In this document: positions 1-12,700 of the stretch, in pieces
Layout: every line of letters starts with the position of its first letter
Numbering within the stretch: position 1 is the first letter of the stretch
Origin: Ectocarpus siliculosus
Lineage: Eukaryota; Sar; Phaeophyceae; Ectocarpales; Ectocarpaceae
Assembly (NCBI GenBank): GCA_000310025.1
Contig: FN649727.1
Coordinates: 496,096-546,073, forward strand
Direction of reading: 5' to 3'
Length of the DNA: 49,978 nt
Position numbers and translations under genes: made by a program
The notes under the pieces: model-generated
Database searches by the model: none
What the model was told of the DNA's origin: nothing
The model's input: the letters and a program-made list of their open reading frames with translations, nothing else

Positions 1-200
1 CCAAGGGAGAAAAACCCACTCCGGTGGGAAAACCCGGGGGGGGGGGCTTTTTTTAAAAAGTGGTTCCCAGGGGGGGAAAACCCACCCCCGATGGAAAACC
101 CCGGGGGGGGGGGTTTTTTTTACAACTTCCTCCCCGGGGGAGGAAAACCCAACCCCCGGGGCCCAACAAGCCGGGGGGGGGGGGGGGGGGGGGGGGGATT
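1..200. repeat. G-rich 66-bp minisatellite, about 2.5-3 units
   Basis: Successive units begin near 47 and 113, each with a T-run, a middle segment, AAAACCCAMCCCC and a long G-run, and an incomplete unit precedes them. The spacing is about 66 bases. The same unit, less degraded, recurs at 15222-15357 (TTTTACAAC...GAAAACCCAAACCCC...CACCGGGGGG). The 20-plus-base G-run ending near 197 probably contains sequencing or assembly error. It lies where upstream coding sequence of the acyl-CoA synthetase might be expected, but I find no exon in 1-433. Confidence 0.6.
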
Positions 201-433
201 GTGTGCGCGTGGTTGTGCGTACGTTGGGTGTGGAGAGGCCTTACGCGGCGTTGAACTGTTCACGGCGCAAGTGCTCTTGTCTGGAAGATCGGGCAACGGC
301 ATCTCGCAGCGCGCTCACTCTCGTGGCGGGTTCTAAAACCCTGCGCGGCTTGAATGCGGCCTCATTCCCGCCAAATCTCCGGACCAAACTCAACACACAC
401 AGCGCCCCTTTCGTGCGCATGTATCTGCTACAG

Positions 434-2954
434 ATATGGGCAGACCGAAACCACGGCTGGTTCGACCATGACCCAGAGCGGCGACTTCTCTGTGGGCCAC
501 GTCGGCGGCCCGTTCAGCTGCACCGAGATCTGCCTTAAGGACGTCCCCGAGATGGGCTACCGACACACGGACACGTGGCACGGGGGTGACCCGAGGGACG
601 CCGGTGGCGGCGGCGAGGCGTGCGAGGGCAGAGGAGAGGTGTGCTTTACCGGGGTCGGGGGTGATTTGGTTGGTTGTTGGTTGTCCGAGGTCGGTTTGGT
701 TGCACCCCGTGTTGGTGTTTCTTGGAGACGCAGCACCGGCGGTGGTACTCCGACAAGGCGTGTCGGCGAGGCTGGTTGCGAGGGGCGGGGGAAGCCCTCT
801 TCGCCGTGCACAAGTACCCGTCTCTTGTTTATTTCACCCCTTGCATAGTCTTTGTACCCTAATGCGTGGCGCGAAACACATGCCCACCCCCCGCCCCCAC
901 ACGCGTGCCCCGTTACTCCCTAAATTCCCATGTACAGATTTGCTTCCGTGGGTGCAATGTGTTTGTGGGGTACTACAAAGACGATGAGAAGACGCGAGAG
1001 GCTTTCGACGAAAACGGCTGGCTAATGTCGGGGGACATCGGCATGTGGAATTTAGATGGGGCGCTGAAGATTATCGGTGCGTGCGCGTGCTGTGACAAGT
1101 TGTTTCGTTTGGTGGTAGGCTTGTTTTTTGGCAGGGACGGTGGTTTTGGTGGAGTTGGTTTTGGTCACTACTGCTGATTTTTTGTTTGCTACGGATGTTT
1201 TCCCGCGTGTGCTGTTGCTGTTAAACTTTGGTCCTGAACGCTTTTTGGTGGAGCAATACACCGTAGAAGGTATTTCTGCCGAATGTCACTCCTGAAATTT
1301 CTGTCGTTGTCACTAAGCTGCTTGTTCATGCTGTGGTGTGATTGTCGGATATTCTTCCAACCGGCGTCTACGACGATATGTGCGGTTGGCATTCAATGCT
1401 TTGGACCGGGTGCACTGCGACCCGACGTGACATCTGGGTTCGGGCGCAACGGTCCGCGAGAGCAGACCGCAAGAAGAACATCTTCAAGCTTTCCCAGGTA
1501 AGGGTTTCGCCCAAGATTGGAAATAGTGCGGTTTTTCTCCGGCGTTGTTGGCATTCTTGGTACCGTATGCATATCTCTGTTTTATTATGGTGGGCATGTT
1601 TGTTGCCCCAAAAGCACCATCATCATGCTTTTGTTTCGTCGTCGTTGCTGGTGTTTTTTTTTCGAAAGACAGCAGTGCAAGCCGTGACGTAGACGGCAAG
1701 CGCACAAACTGTGCTGAAATCCAGCACTTCTTTCTACCCGAACTCCCTACTTCTCGAAGAAGTCACCGTGTTTGTCGTCTTTCCTCAACGTAGGCGTAAA
1801 TGCGTACGTGAAATACCCCCCTCCCCCCCCGAAAATTGTGTCGCTGACAGGGGGAGTACGTGGCTCCCGAGAAGTTAGAGAATATCCATACCCAGAGCCC
1901 CCTCGTGGCCCAGTCGTACGTGCACGGTGACAGCCTGCGGAGCTCCCTCGTCGCTATAATCGTGCCGGACCCGGATGCCGCCGCCGGTTGGGCGGACGCG
2001 AACGGATGCGGGTGAGCGCGGGCGTCCTTCTGTTTTTGTTCGGGGTCTGTTGCCATGTTCACTGCGCCTAGGGTTGGCACTGGATCCGTTTCTGTTTGGG
2101 CGGGGCGTATTTCGGCCTGTTGGTTGCTGTCGGGTGGAGTTTGGCGCGCTTCGTGTTGGTTACCCTCGCACGCTCTTTGCCGCTCAACCATGATGGAGGT
2201 GGCGGGTTCGGGCTGCCTTACTTCTCATGCCTGCGTCGGCTTGCTCTCGACGCAGACGGTGCCTGGACAGCATTGGTGACCAGATTAACCTACCGCTTTT
2301 AGTAGTATCGGCTGCTGCTGGTTCAGGTTTGTACGCTCTTCGAAATGACCCGAATCCCTCTCCTTGCGTTGTTGGTGCCCCGACAGAAACGCCTCGATGG
2401 TGGAGCTCTGCCGAAACCCAGGCTTGAAAGCAGATGTGATGCTGGAGCTGGAGACCGTTGCTGAGAGAGCCGGACTGCAGCGGTTCGAGAAGGTTAGCGG
2501 CGGGAGAGTCGCACGCACGGCAGACATGACTGGCGCTTATCATGAGTGAAAACTTTGGCGTTAAGTGTGGGAAATCCAGGCGTGTTCCCGTCAGATTCAC
2601 TTGGTTTCATCACAGCCGCACGCGAACCGTTGCAAGTGTATTCCCCGACAGTTGGCTTGACGTTTGGCTACTGTGTTCGCCCCGTTGCACAAGACACCGC
2701 ATCCCGCCCACTGTTGTGTTGCATCCAAACCCTCTTGACTGCAACGAACCCGCCCCGCCTTCCTCCCCAATTGTCTTCTTCCTGATACCAAGGTCCGAGC
2801 TATTCACTTGGAGCCTGATCCTTTTAGCGCTCAGAACGGCCTGCTCACGCCGACGTTCAAGCTCAAGAGGGCGCAGGCGCTGGAGGCGTACTCCAAGGTC
2901 ATCGCGGCACTGTATGCTGGTTTAGAGGCAGGGGGCCCGACGTCCAGACTGTGA
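434..2954 (+). CDS. Long-chain acyl-CoA synthetase, C-terminal six exons (5' partial)
   Basis: Activates long-chain fatty acids to acyl-CoA through an acyl-AMP intermediate. Exons are 434-638, 938-1076, 1466-1497, 1851-2011, 2387-2492 and 2793-2954. All have GT-AG borders and matching phases, giving about 266 residues and ending at TGA 2952-2954. The first exon opens with the adenylate-forming motif YGQTETTAG. Exon 2 gives [18 protein letters not shown] and [17 protein letters not shown]. Joining exon 3 completes the fatty-acyl-CoA synthetase signature (GDIG...[14 protein letters not shown]). Exon 4 follows with [12 protein letters not shown], and the last exon holds the family-typical [10 protein letters not shown] near the C-terminus. 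The AMP-binding N-terminal half is off the window to the left. Introns are T/G-rich on the sense strand. The family call is secure; substrate length and location (peroxisome, ER or plastid) cannot be told from this fragment. Confidence 0.93.
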
Positions 2955-4230
2955 TTTCCTTGTGTTGGTGTTGTCGACATGTTCTCGGGCCAGGAAGACG
3001 ACTTTCCTCGCAGACAGCATGGGTTGTTTACTTGCCCGCGATCTCGGAAGCGTGTCAAATCAGCTCCTCGAGTCGACCGGGCCATGTTGCCTCCTAGACT
3101 AGATGCACCTCCGTCATTTGGCCTTCTATTGTCTACACCATGGGATGTTCTGTGTTGAGAGGGACCTGCGGCAAGCGTCCCATCTGGCTTCCTTGCACCC
3201 ACCGGTGCAGCAACAGTTGGGTATGCACCTTTTTATGACGGATGGGTCCATCTGAATTCCCCATCAGGAAGGACTTACCTGATGGCTTGTGTGTCTGTGC
3301 TAGTCCCGAAAGGCGGGTTGCGAACACGGATGATGCGCAGACTCGAAACTGAGCTGACATCACGATTCGACTCCTTTGTGCGGTTGATTCCTACCATCTC
3401 ACACGCTGACGCTTCAGGTCGAGGATACCAGATTTGGTCCTCACAATGGAATTGGCAACTGATATATCACGTACATACGCGAAAGTATTCTTCGTGTACG
3501 GGGAATCGTCACTTGAGTGAATGAGAGACGCTATGACCCCGTGGTTTTGTTGCGGATGGAGGGAGGTCGCAGTCTGGCCGACTGCTCCAGCCCCCTTTTC
3601 CAGCGGGGCTGCGTAGACGCGCCGATTGCGTTGGTGTTACGCCTCTATCAGCATCCTCCACGTTGGAGCTCATCGGCTGCTCTTACGCTTCATCGCGGTT
3701 TCTCCGCGTCGGGGCGTCCCGTTACACTGGTGGCATGATCGTCCGGTGGTGGACGCTGCCAGCGATTAGTACGGAATATTTTCAAAGAGTAAGAAGAAAA
3801 TACTATGGTTGGTCGTGCATTCGAAGGACAATAGATTGGGTGCTCACATGTATTGCATTCGATTGGCCACAACCCCACCACCCAAGGGTTGACCTGGGGG
3901 GATAAAACAGGAACGGCGTTTCTTTTATACTCGAAAACCGCCCAACTCACAACTTTCGAGAGATCTACGCCCTTGTTGTGTAAAGAATTCTTCCTACTTA
4001 CTGTGAGAAAATTCAGACCATTTACACGAGAGACACCATACAAAAGGGTCCTCCCTCCCTCTACCTATATAAGCTAGAGGAAATATCAAAGCTTGATTTA
4101 ATATATATAACGACCCCCAAGGGCTCTTGAAAGGAGAGCTCGCCGACCTACCCGGGGACGGGGCCTGATTGGTCGCGACCCACACCCACAGGTTTCTCTT
4201 CGTCTGTGTGAGGAGGGTTCGTTGGCCTGC
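2955..4230. other. Intergenic, no supported gene
   Basis: This is the 3' flank of the acyl-CoA synthetase gene followed by AT-richer sequence, and it faces the 3' end of the convergent TPR gene. Short open frames here have no motif, codon pattern or splice context that I would defend. I see no RNA gene or clear repeat. Confidence 0.5.
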
Positions 4231-5580
4231 TTATCGCAGTCTTCTGGCTATATTTCTGGACGACCCGGCATTTTTCGCGCATAATCTTAGGTCGTGCAGC
4301 GTCCAGTTGACGCTCACGTGCTCGTGCCCGAGGTTCGCCTCCTGGATCTGCAACGCGCGCCGAAGGAGTGTTTCCGCCTCTCTTGATCGCCCCGCCTCTC
4401 GAAAAAACCGTCCCAACTCAATCAGCGTCCAGGAAATTTCCAGGTGGTGCGGAGGAAGCCTAGCTTCCTTGATCTGAAGCGCTCGCTCGAGAAGCGTTTG
4501 GGCCTCGGGCAATCGACCCGCTAACCGCGAACATCGACCCAGCTCATGAAGCGTGACGGCAACCTGTGGGTGGCAATCCCCCAGCTTGTCTTCCTTAATC
4601 TGGAGCGCCTGTTCGAACAAAAAGGCAGCGTCATTGATCTGCCGCGTCTGCAACATACACAAGCCCAGCTCGTGCAGCGTGCAGGCAACCTCAAGATTAT
4701 GGGCTCCCACGTTCGCTTTCTTCGTCTGGAGCGCTCGCTCCAGTAGTCGTCGAGCCTCCTCCGGTCGCCCTGCTGCTCGCGTACAGCGACCTAACTCGTG
4801 CAACGTCACGGCGACGCTCATATCGTAGGGTGCCAGAGCCTCCTTGATCGAGAGGGCTTGCCTCAGAAGCCCCTCCGCCTCTTCCACCCTCCCCGTCTGC
4901 CGCACGCATCGGGCCAGCTCGTGCAAGGTGACAGCGACACTCTTATCGTGGGGCCCTAACTTGGCCTCCTTGACCTGGACTACCCGGCTTAGACAAAGCT
5001 CCGCCTCTCTTGCTCGCCCCTGCTCCCGCAGGCACCGGCCTAGCCCCTCCAATGTCCAGACGACTTCGAGGTCACCGTGCGACAGCTTTTGTTCCTTGAT
5101 GCGGAGAGCTTGCCTGAAGAAGTTTTCGGCCTCCCCCAGCCGTCCAGACCCTCGAGCACACAGGGCCAGCTCGTCTAGAGCCACGGCAGCCTGGACGTGG
5201 TCTGCCCCCAGCTCCGCTACTACGTCATGGAGGTTTTGCGTGAGAAGCTCTTCCTTCGTGTGGTGCTGCATCGCGTCGATACTTGGTTCCGGAAACATTG
5301 CCATTTCGGGTTGAAGACCCGCCTGTCCAAAAGAATTCCCGGTAGAAAGAGTGGAGGGAGAGCGTTCAGCTATCCGGGAGTACACAATGCCAGAAACGAG
5401 GGAAGTCTCATTGCGAGAGCTTCCATGGCACAGAAATGGCGAAGTTACGTCGCAGATTGGTTTTGAAACGCCATGCCCGTACATTGGTCGGTTTCCACAT
5501 TCAAAATGTAAAACCGCGTACACACGACATGCTGGAGGAAGCTGACACGGCACGCTCGATCGAAGCGCAAGACTAGTCAT
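4231..5580 (-). CDS. Tetratricopeptide-repeat protein, kinesin-light-chain type, eight tandem repeats
   Basis: A 449-residue frame read from ATG 5578-5580 to TAA at 4231. From about residue 125 to the end there are eight head-to-tail repeats of 42 residues, the last one incomplete. Their consensus is VAVTLHELGRC.R.AGR..EA..LLERALQIKEA.LG. The third repeat lacks one residue before the next begins. No NB-ARC, kinesin or other catalytic domain is visible. The first ~95 residues look unlike the repeats. A pyrimidine-rich tract ending in CAG at 5323-5325, just before AGLQPEMAM, is a good splice acceptor, so the real protein may start in an undetected upstream exon and the first ~85 residues here may be intron. 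Such TPRs are protein-binding scaffolds. In brown algae, related TPR arrays are joined to NB-ARC domains and are thought to be recognition proteins; that role is only inferred here. Confidence 0.85.
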   Translation of the reverse strand: MTSLALRSSVPCQLPPACRVYAVLHFECGNRPMYGHGVSKPICDVTSPFLCHGSSRNETSLVSGIVYSRIAERSPSTLSTGNSFGQAGLQPEMAMFPEPSIDAMQHHTKEELLTQNLHDVVAELGADHVQAAVALDELALCARGSGRLGEAENFFRQALRIKEQKLSHGDLEVVWTLEGLGRCLREQGRAREAELCLSRVVQVKEAKLGPHDKSVAVTLHELARCVRQTGRVEEAEGLLRQALSIKEALAPYDMSVAVTLHELGRCTRAAGRPEEARRLLERALQTKKANVGAHNLEVACTLHELGLCMLQTRQINDAAFLFEQALQIKEDKLGDCHPQVAVTLHELGRCSRLAGRLPEAQTLLERALQIKEARLPPHHLEISWTLIELGRFFREAGRSREAETLLRRALQIQEANLGHEHVSVNWTLHDLRLCAKNAGSSRNIARRLR

Positions 5581-8059
5581 CTGTAGGAGGACGCTGGTGA
5601 TCCTATGCAACAAGCACGAGACGCTTCAAGGACTGCCTCGGGAGTTCGACAACAATGTCGCCAAACAGGACCTGAGTGTCGTCCTTGCACTAGTTCCTTC
5701 ATCCTTAAATAACCATTTGGCCTGAACTTTCGACCTCGCAATGCGCGTTAGACACACCGTTGGCGCCCTTTCGTCCTGCTTTACTCTCTCTTTTGTCTCC
5801 GCAAGCGGTCATTGGTATTTGGCTGGACCAGTGCTCCATGGTGTCGCGCATTATTAGCAAGTCACCTTGCAGTGAACTCGTACAGTAGGAAATGCGAGAA
5901 ATGATACTCCTTACCTATGCATAGCACAAGGATGTCAGTAGCGTGGGGTCAAACGTCGCCAAATCGTTAAGCATACCACGTGATTCGAGAAAAAATGACT
6001 GGAAGTTGTCGCAGTTCTCTGGAAGAACAACGACGACGCAGCGATATACACGTCTCCCCATGAAAGAAGTAGAGTTACACACGACATATCGGAGGGTGTC
6101 TTCCCCTGTATTGTTTTTCCTGGCCCCTTCAGACTTGCACCGGGACGTCATAAAAATCATAGATCACTACGAGTCTTGATTCCCGCTGGCATCCCCGTTT
6201 TCTCAGGGTGAAGAGATTCAACTAACTCCAGCATCCAACAGGTGTTCCCTCGACGTGTACTGTAGAGACTTCTACGCACTTTCCAAAAAGGCTGATCTCG
6301 AACGGGCAGTCTTTCTATGGTGTATTGAAAAATCACGCTGCTCCCACGAGACGTTTGCTTGTGAGCGGGTGCAGCGCACTCAAGTTGAATTGGTTTGTGC
6401 TTCGTTCTACTCTTTTATCTCACTGCAGTAGGTCAGCAAGACACGAAAACCATACATTGTAGCAGGAGGAGCATTAATCATAAGACATTGATGATACTCG
6501 ATGGCGATGGAAAGAGAGGTTCCGACGAGTGTAGCAATAGCTATACCGATCGTGGGTATTTTCGGTCAATGCCCACTCCTTGCGACGAAGGTATGTTATT
6601 GGCTGTGCTCACGGAAGGGTTCTCGGGCATCGCCTGGTGCCCAGTTAGTGTCTACAGTACCTCAAGCACAAGCACTACCCGCACCAAGTATACACAGGTA
6701 GGTCAGGTGTCATTTTGTTGGGCCCGCTAGTTTTCTGTCTGGAGTAGTCTCTTCCTGAACCCAAGCTCCATCAACCTCTGCTGAGAAGATGGCTTCTCGG
6801 GTTGGCACGGAACCCGCGATATAGGTGGACTCTATTGTTGTGTACATGGCCTGCGCGGACCAAAGGCGCACGATCATTTCCTGGCGGGCTGCCGCCAGAA
6901 TAATACGGGAGAGACAACGAAAACTGCATACGTCAGCTCAATCAGCCGAAGAGTCCGCATTGTTCAAAGTAACACATTCTGCCAACAGTAATCGATACGA
7001 ACTTCACTGGGCTGTCCAACACAGCTAATTGTCCCCGACGTACGAAAAGGACACCAAGTGACAACGAGCCAACTCTGACAAGCATTTTCATTTGAACATC
7101 CTGTCCCCGCACCTCGCGTCGTGGGCAGCGAGTTATTAATCTAGTATATGCTATATGCTACAAAGGACCTCGGGTGGTGATCGAGTCCTTGTGTGATATT
7201 TGGAAGGTGACCGGCACATAGACGGCAGCGACGGAACATCGGAGCCCCGAGGACCAACGGGCTGACCCCCATACCAAAAGTACACAACGACTGCTGTCTC
7301 GTTCGGCTTGGTCGGCATCGATGGATTACGTGGTCAGCATACCTAGACAGCGAGACCGCGATGCCACAAGTGCAACGTATGGTGATCCGATTGTGTCTAC
7401 TTCAGATTTCAACACTAGTGAGGTTGTGGTGGGGACATCCAACTTGTTCAACCGGGTGGTAAGCTTAAACTCAAAACACACCGCCGTCGGAATAATTGTT
7501 GAAGGTTCTGCAATTGAAGTCTTGCCGTCTGTATGTGCGTGTGTGTTCGTCCCATCAATTCTGGCATCACAGTCTACATACCTTTCGGTGTTCGTGTTCG
7601 CCTACCAGGCGGGGTCACACAGGAGGAGGGCATCACGGGGCCATTTTGTGTTTGTGGTTTGGACATATTGTTGCCGACTGAACGCGGTTCGGTCAACATT
7701 TTCGAGACAGAGGAAGAGAGTAGCGAAGCGACACGCTTGCGCGCATGTGAGAGAGACGTAGCGTGTGATACGAGGATAGCGTAAGAGTACCGGAATATCT
7801 CGTTCGTCGTTGGTCACATCGATTTCGCGTGTGCCTCGTAAACTACCGTGGAGTACCCCGTGGAGTACGCGGCAACTTTGATAGTTGAGACGAATCATAG
7901 ATTGAACCAGGGTGCCCCGTTGGTGCGTTGGAAACATCTAGAGCTCACTCGGTGTTGAGGGCCAATTACGACTCTACGGTTGGGCGTGACACATCAATAA
8001 AAAAAACAATCGATGCAAAGCGGTTCTCCCTTGGGGCATCTTCCCCTTGGAGAAGTCGC
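5581..8059. other. Gene-poor interval with one weak candidate exon
   Basis: No gene is recognised. One plus-strand stretch is noted: after a good acceptor (CCCGTTTTCTCAG, ending 6206) a frame stays open for 74 codons to TAG at 6429-6431. It contains FYALSKKADLERAVFLW, which matches no family I know and could be an exon or decayed transposon coding sequence. Other open frames at 6501-6701, 6825-7028 and 7321-7530 (+) have no motifs. No tandem repeat or tRNA is seen. Confidence 0.3.
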
Positions 8060-9791
8060 CTAAGGGATGCTTCCATATTCGTCGGATAGACATTCGACAT
8101 GAACGGTCCACCTCGTTGCGCTCATGCCCGCGGATCGATTGTATCGAGAGGAACAGGCGTCCACTTCGCGGATGTGTGTGCAATGAACGTGCTTCTGCCA
8201 AAACAGCTCTTTCTGCAAATGAAGTGATGGAAAAAAACTGTACTCATAGATAGAGCACGGCGATACGGTGTGTGCTGTGGAACAGTTCATCTTAACCTTA
8301 GCAACACAGGTTCTTACCAACTTGCGTTGTCCATCCACAATATCCAGCGTAGTCGCAGACCTATTCCCCGGGGAAATCCCACCGGCCTCGCGGAACTGCT
8401 GGACTGCAGTGAGATCATCTGCCAACGCTGCGGGAGGCTTTACAAGCGGCCGAGAGGAGGACCCCGACCTCGCCGGTCCCGGCAGAATCGGTGCTAAAGT
8501 TGCGCCACTCCCCGTTGCCGCAGCCCCTGCCGTTACCCATTTTCTCTCAGGAGCTTCATCTGGCAATGCTAACGGAGAGACGAGGGGCGACCAAGAGAAA
8601 CAGCTTGACGATGGCGGAGACGATTCTCCCGCAGCCTCGCTTGCGCCCGCCCGCTGCTGAAAAGCGGGAGCATCTTTTGGCCGTGCGATCGGAGAAGCTG
8701 GTGGTGACCAAGAAAACGATTGCGACATCGCCAACCCCGGACGGGAACGAAGCACCATCCCTGTTGAGCCTACCACCCCCCACAGCCCTCCCTCCTGTCG
8801 TAGCGGATAGCTGTACCGCGGCCTGGTCTCGTGGGTTGCACGTGCCGGCCGTGACGCCGACACAGCGGAGGAGCCCGAGCATCCCTCAAAAGAGGCCCCT
8901 CGTCTGGTGCCACCACCGAAGAAGCCGCCCCCAACCGCAGATGACAACAAGGTCTTCGACGTTGCGGCCACCGAGGAAGGGGAGTAGCTGTCGCTACCCT
9001 TGCGAACACTACCGGACCCTGAAGAACTAAAAGAGCTGGGACTAGGAAGCTTGGAGGGCCCACGAAAATGGGCCTCGGGCTTGTACGTGCTTGTGGACGG
9101 CGGTAGGTCTTCTTGACAATTGACGCTCAGCTCGGCGTAAAACTCGTGGGCGGAGGGGAGCTCGGACATATGACGCCATTTGCTGGGCAGCGAGGAGCCA
9201 ATGAAACGAAAGTCGGGCCCTGTGACCCAATCCCCGAGGAAACTACGCTGCTGAACAGTGGCCACCAGCTTGATGGCGGTGTCATCCGCCAGAACCTCTA
9301 GCCGCTCTGTCCACTGGACCGAACCGTCAAGGTTCGCTCGTTTGGATTTCGTCCTGACCTCCACCGTTCCATCGAAGAACACTACCCTGAAGAAATCTGG
9401 GCGTCCCTTCACCGGCACCGGTATATTCTGCAACCGAATCTGTATTCGGAGAAGTACGTTGAAGGGAAAGGTTTGTTTTTGGTGCCGACTTCGCTTTCTC
9501 GGTCATGTCCGCAGTGTCGATGAAGCTTGTGAACGCATTAGTGAAACTATCCGAGTCAGTAGCAAGTCTGCTTCATTGTCTCCAGCATGCCGACTACAGT
9601 ATCACGACACCAACAAGATACGACCTCTTCGTCGTTCCTTTACTTCCAATCCTACAACGTGTAGTCTCTGTAACACCTTGCTCCAAGCACAAAACGTCGT
9701 GTGCAGTACACACTTCCCGCCGTCCAAAATGCCGGATTCAGCGCGAAACAAGCACCAAGAACTCGTTCTCGTTACCCAACAGCACAGACAT
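8060..9791 (-). CDS. C2-domain protein with Ser/Pro-rich tail
   Basis: Proposed exons are 9750-9791, 8318-9439 and 8060-8212, all phase 0, giving 438 residues. The main exon starts after an acceptor CAG (9440-9442). It encodes IRLQNIPVPVKGRPDFFRVV, then a Thr/Lys strand and NLDGSVQWTERLEVLADD. This is the layout of the first strands of a C2 (lipid or protein docking) fold: short strand, loop with Gly-Arg-Pro-Asp, then the W-x-E strand. The remaining ~270 residues are Ser/Pro/Ala/Gly-rich and carry a duplicated FSWSP..SP motif. The donor GTAAGA at 8312-8317 and acceptor CATTTGCAG at 8213-8215 support the last exon. The first exon (MSVLLGNENEFLVL) is the least certain: it completes the first C2 strand, but its donor GTTTCG is weak. 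Acidic calcium ligands are not obvious, so this may be a calcium-independent C2. Partner and role are unknown. Confidence 0.6.
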
Positions 9792-12700
9792 GTAAAGGCG
9801 TAGAGGTTGGCCCTTGACACCGAAACTATCTAGGAGGCGAGACACTTCTGAGCGGGTGATACAACCGATCTCGGTTCTTGATTGTGGTTTTGAAAACAAT
9901 ACACATTACTTCCCAGCAATCACACACGAGGTATCTACAACGGGCGAGGTCGAACGCGTTAAGCAACAATCGTCCCGTCGTCTCTCGCACAGGCGAGCGG
10001 TTGGGGGTTGTTTCCACCAGCTTCATGAAAACTACCTCCACACCCTTCCTTGTTACGGCAAAAAGTTGTACATACCAGTCTCAACATTCAAGAGAACACA
10101 GACCACACGGCGGGTGCTCAAGAAAATTCTTCGGAGTGAAATATTAGTATTTCCGTAATCGTGCGGGCCAAGGCACCGCGGCAATGTATGGGTTTTCGCG
10201 TTTTGTCACACGCCGGTGCGATATCCCCGATGGATGTGAAAACCACGATCTTGATGCGGAAAAACATCAACCATTTTGACAAGCTTTTCAGATCACTCCA
10301 GGTGCGATAGTGAAAAAAAAACTAGGCTGGCTTTGCTCATCCTACAATATGCTGCTGTATTCAGGCACCCCGGTGCGATGATACGGATAGGTGCAATACT
10401 GACCAGCACAGCGACTTTCTGGGACCAGTAAGTCTGCGATTGTAGGCATCGCAGGAAAGCACACTCACGCCTGTAAGGCGTTACGAAAACTGATATTGGC
10501 AAGGGGCAGCTTGGGTTCCCTTGCAGCGAGTGGTGAATGCGGGCTAGATCATGGCTTGTGCCACGGACTATTTAACTCGATGTGATTCCCTGGTGAGTAA
10601 TTAATTTTGTTGGCGTGCTCGCCTCTGTCGGCCTTGTCTGTACCCTCGGGTTCATCGCAACGAGGTGCGCAAGAAAGCAAGAACGGCGTGCTTGAACTTG
10701 ATTTATCCGATGTCTGGACCTATCTATCTAAAACCCCGCGTCGGGCATAAGATGGCGCGCTACCACAAGTGAATCCGAAGCCACAACTTCGGTGCTGCGG
10801 CATTTTTCAGGTGGTGCTTTCAATACGGGGAGGGTTAAACCGGGGCGCCACATTCCTTTCATGTGTTGCACCGCGGTGCACGCAGAGGGATCCATGAACA
10901 TGTTCGGTAAGTTGTATTTCAATCAGGCAGTGCTAAAGACACAATCCCGCAACGTACAACCGACCAATTGCAAAAGAAACTACGGTATTAAATTTACTGC
11001 CGTACTCGTAGGAATACAACTCCGGTAGTATACGACGCCATGTAGCAGCGATGTGCATATGTGCATGCTGATAAACTCAGATCTATTGCTGGGGACACTG
11101 GGTCGAAAATGAAAAACTAATACTTGGCAAATCTGGACCCAAACCAATTTTTTTTGTCACTGCTGTACTCGCCGACTCAAGCTTTATCCTCCGCTCAAGT
11201 GCGGGTCGTCCAAGGCAGCTACGTGTAGGGGTGAATTTCACGTGTGTCGACACGGATCGGAACTAGAAACAGGCTTCAGGCAACGGCGGGCAACCCGGCG
11301 ATCCGCCGCTCTTGCCTTCGGTCGCCAAAATAACGTTACCTCTGCGCTGCGTGCTCCCATCAACGTTCTTCGTCCGTTCCTGCCACATCCCTATATACAG
11401 GTCCGACACCGTCTTGCCACTTGCCACCCTGCGGCTTGGGTACAACCGCGGTATCGTGAAATAAATAGCCTCTAGAGTATTATGTGGAAAGCAAACAAGC
11501 TCAAGGGAGAATAACGATCAGGAGCCTGCATCGCTCGCACCTTTGAAATTGAGATCCAATCAGACATGATACAGCAGTGTCCCCCGCTCCCTCGATGCTC
11601 TGCTATCAATTCTTCTGCAGCTGCCCAACGCCGCCGCCGACGCACTTTTGTGTCCACACCGCCGGGGTAAAGCGCGAATTCTGCTCAATTGCAGGTCGGG
11701 TGCCTGTGGCAATAATCCTCAGTGCATACAGAGGGTGTTCGAAAGTACAGGCGCGAGACATCAGAGTCGAGTTGGTCGCAAAAGTTGACAGCCGTAAGTT
11801 CTTCGTCTGTAGCGAAAGTAGACCTTGTGCCGGTTACAAGGAGTACTCTAATCGGTTCTGCCAATCTCACGTCACTGAGACCTGAGACCAGTTGGGCAAA
11901 ACTCTACTTGAGGTTCAGCTAGAAAAGTATGTAGACCAAAGAGATGCTGCCCAAATATCGGTTCAACCCCTACCCAAAGGCACGGGAACCTTGCATGCAT
12001 CTCGTCAACGGTACCGCAGCAACGGGACAACGTACGTACGATGCACCAGAGGAGAGCGGGCATAGGAACGCTCACCACGTACTTCCTTCCGCTCTGTCTC
12101 TTGAAGGATGTGGCGATGATGCGATGATGCTGCTGTAGAGACGCGAGAGGACCGAGGCGGTAGTCGGGTGTAGTCAGAACTCATACATGGTTGATGCTGG
12201 ACGCCGCCGTCGTCTACAATCTACATGTACAAACGGCGTGACAACATCTTCGGAAAATCGAAAATAAATCGGAACCAGCCGCGTGGAACGCAGATACGGC
12301 CAGCAGAGCGGAGCGAGAGAGCCAGGGGCACAAACACCCAAACACCTCTAGACTACCAGAGTAATGGTCCGCAGGTAGCAAGTTTCGGATTTCTCGGAGC
12401 ATTTGCAACGCCCGTCTCGTGTGAAGGTGGCCGTTTTCGGCGGGACTGGGGGTCGCTTGGCTTGTAAGGGGTAGAACTGCGCTGGTCATCCGACGTGTAT
12501 GTGTTTGTGTGCACAGAGCCGTTTGCTGAACTCCTGGGCTGCTGGGCTCTCTGTCCTGGGGACTGCACACAGGCAACAGGACGTCGTTCTGATTGGCCCA
12601 GTTGTACAGTCTGGTAGGCTGACAGTCTGGTATGCGTGACTAGACGACTCCACGATTCCACTCTCGGCTCTCGACTCGACGTATGCAGAGCGCAGAGCTG

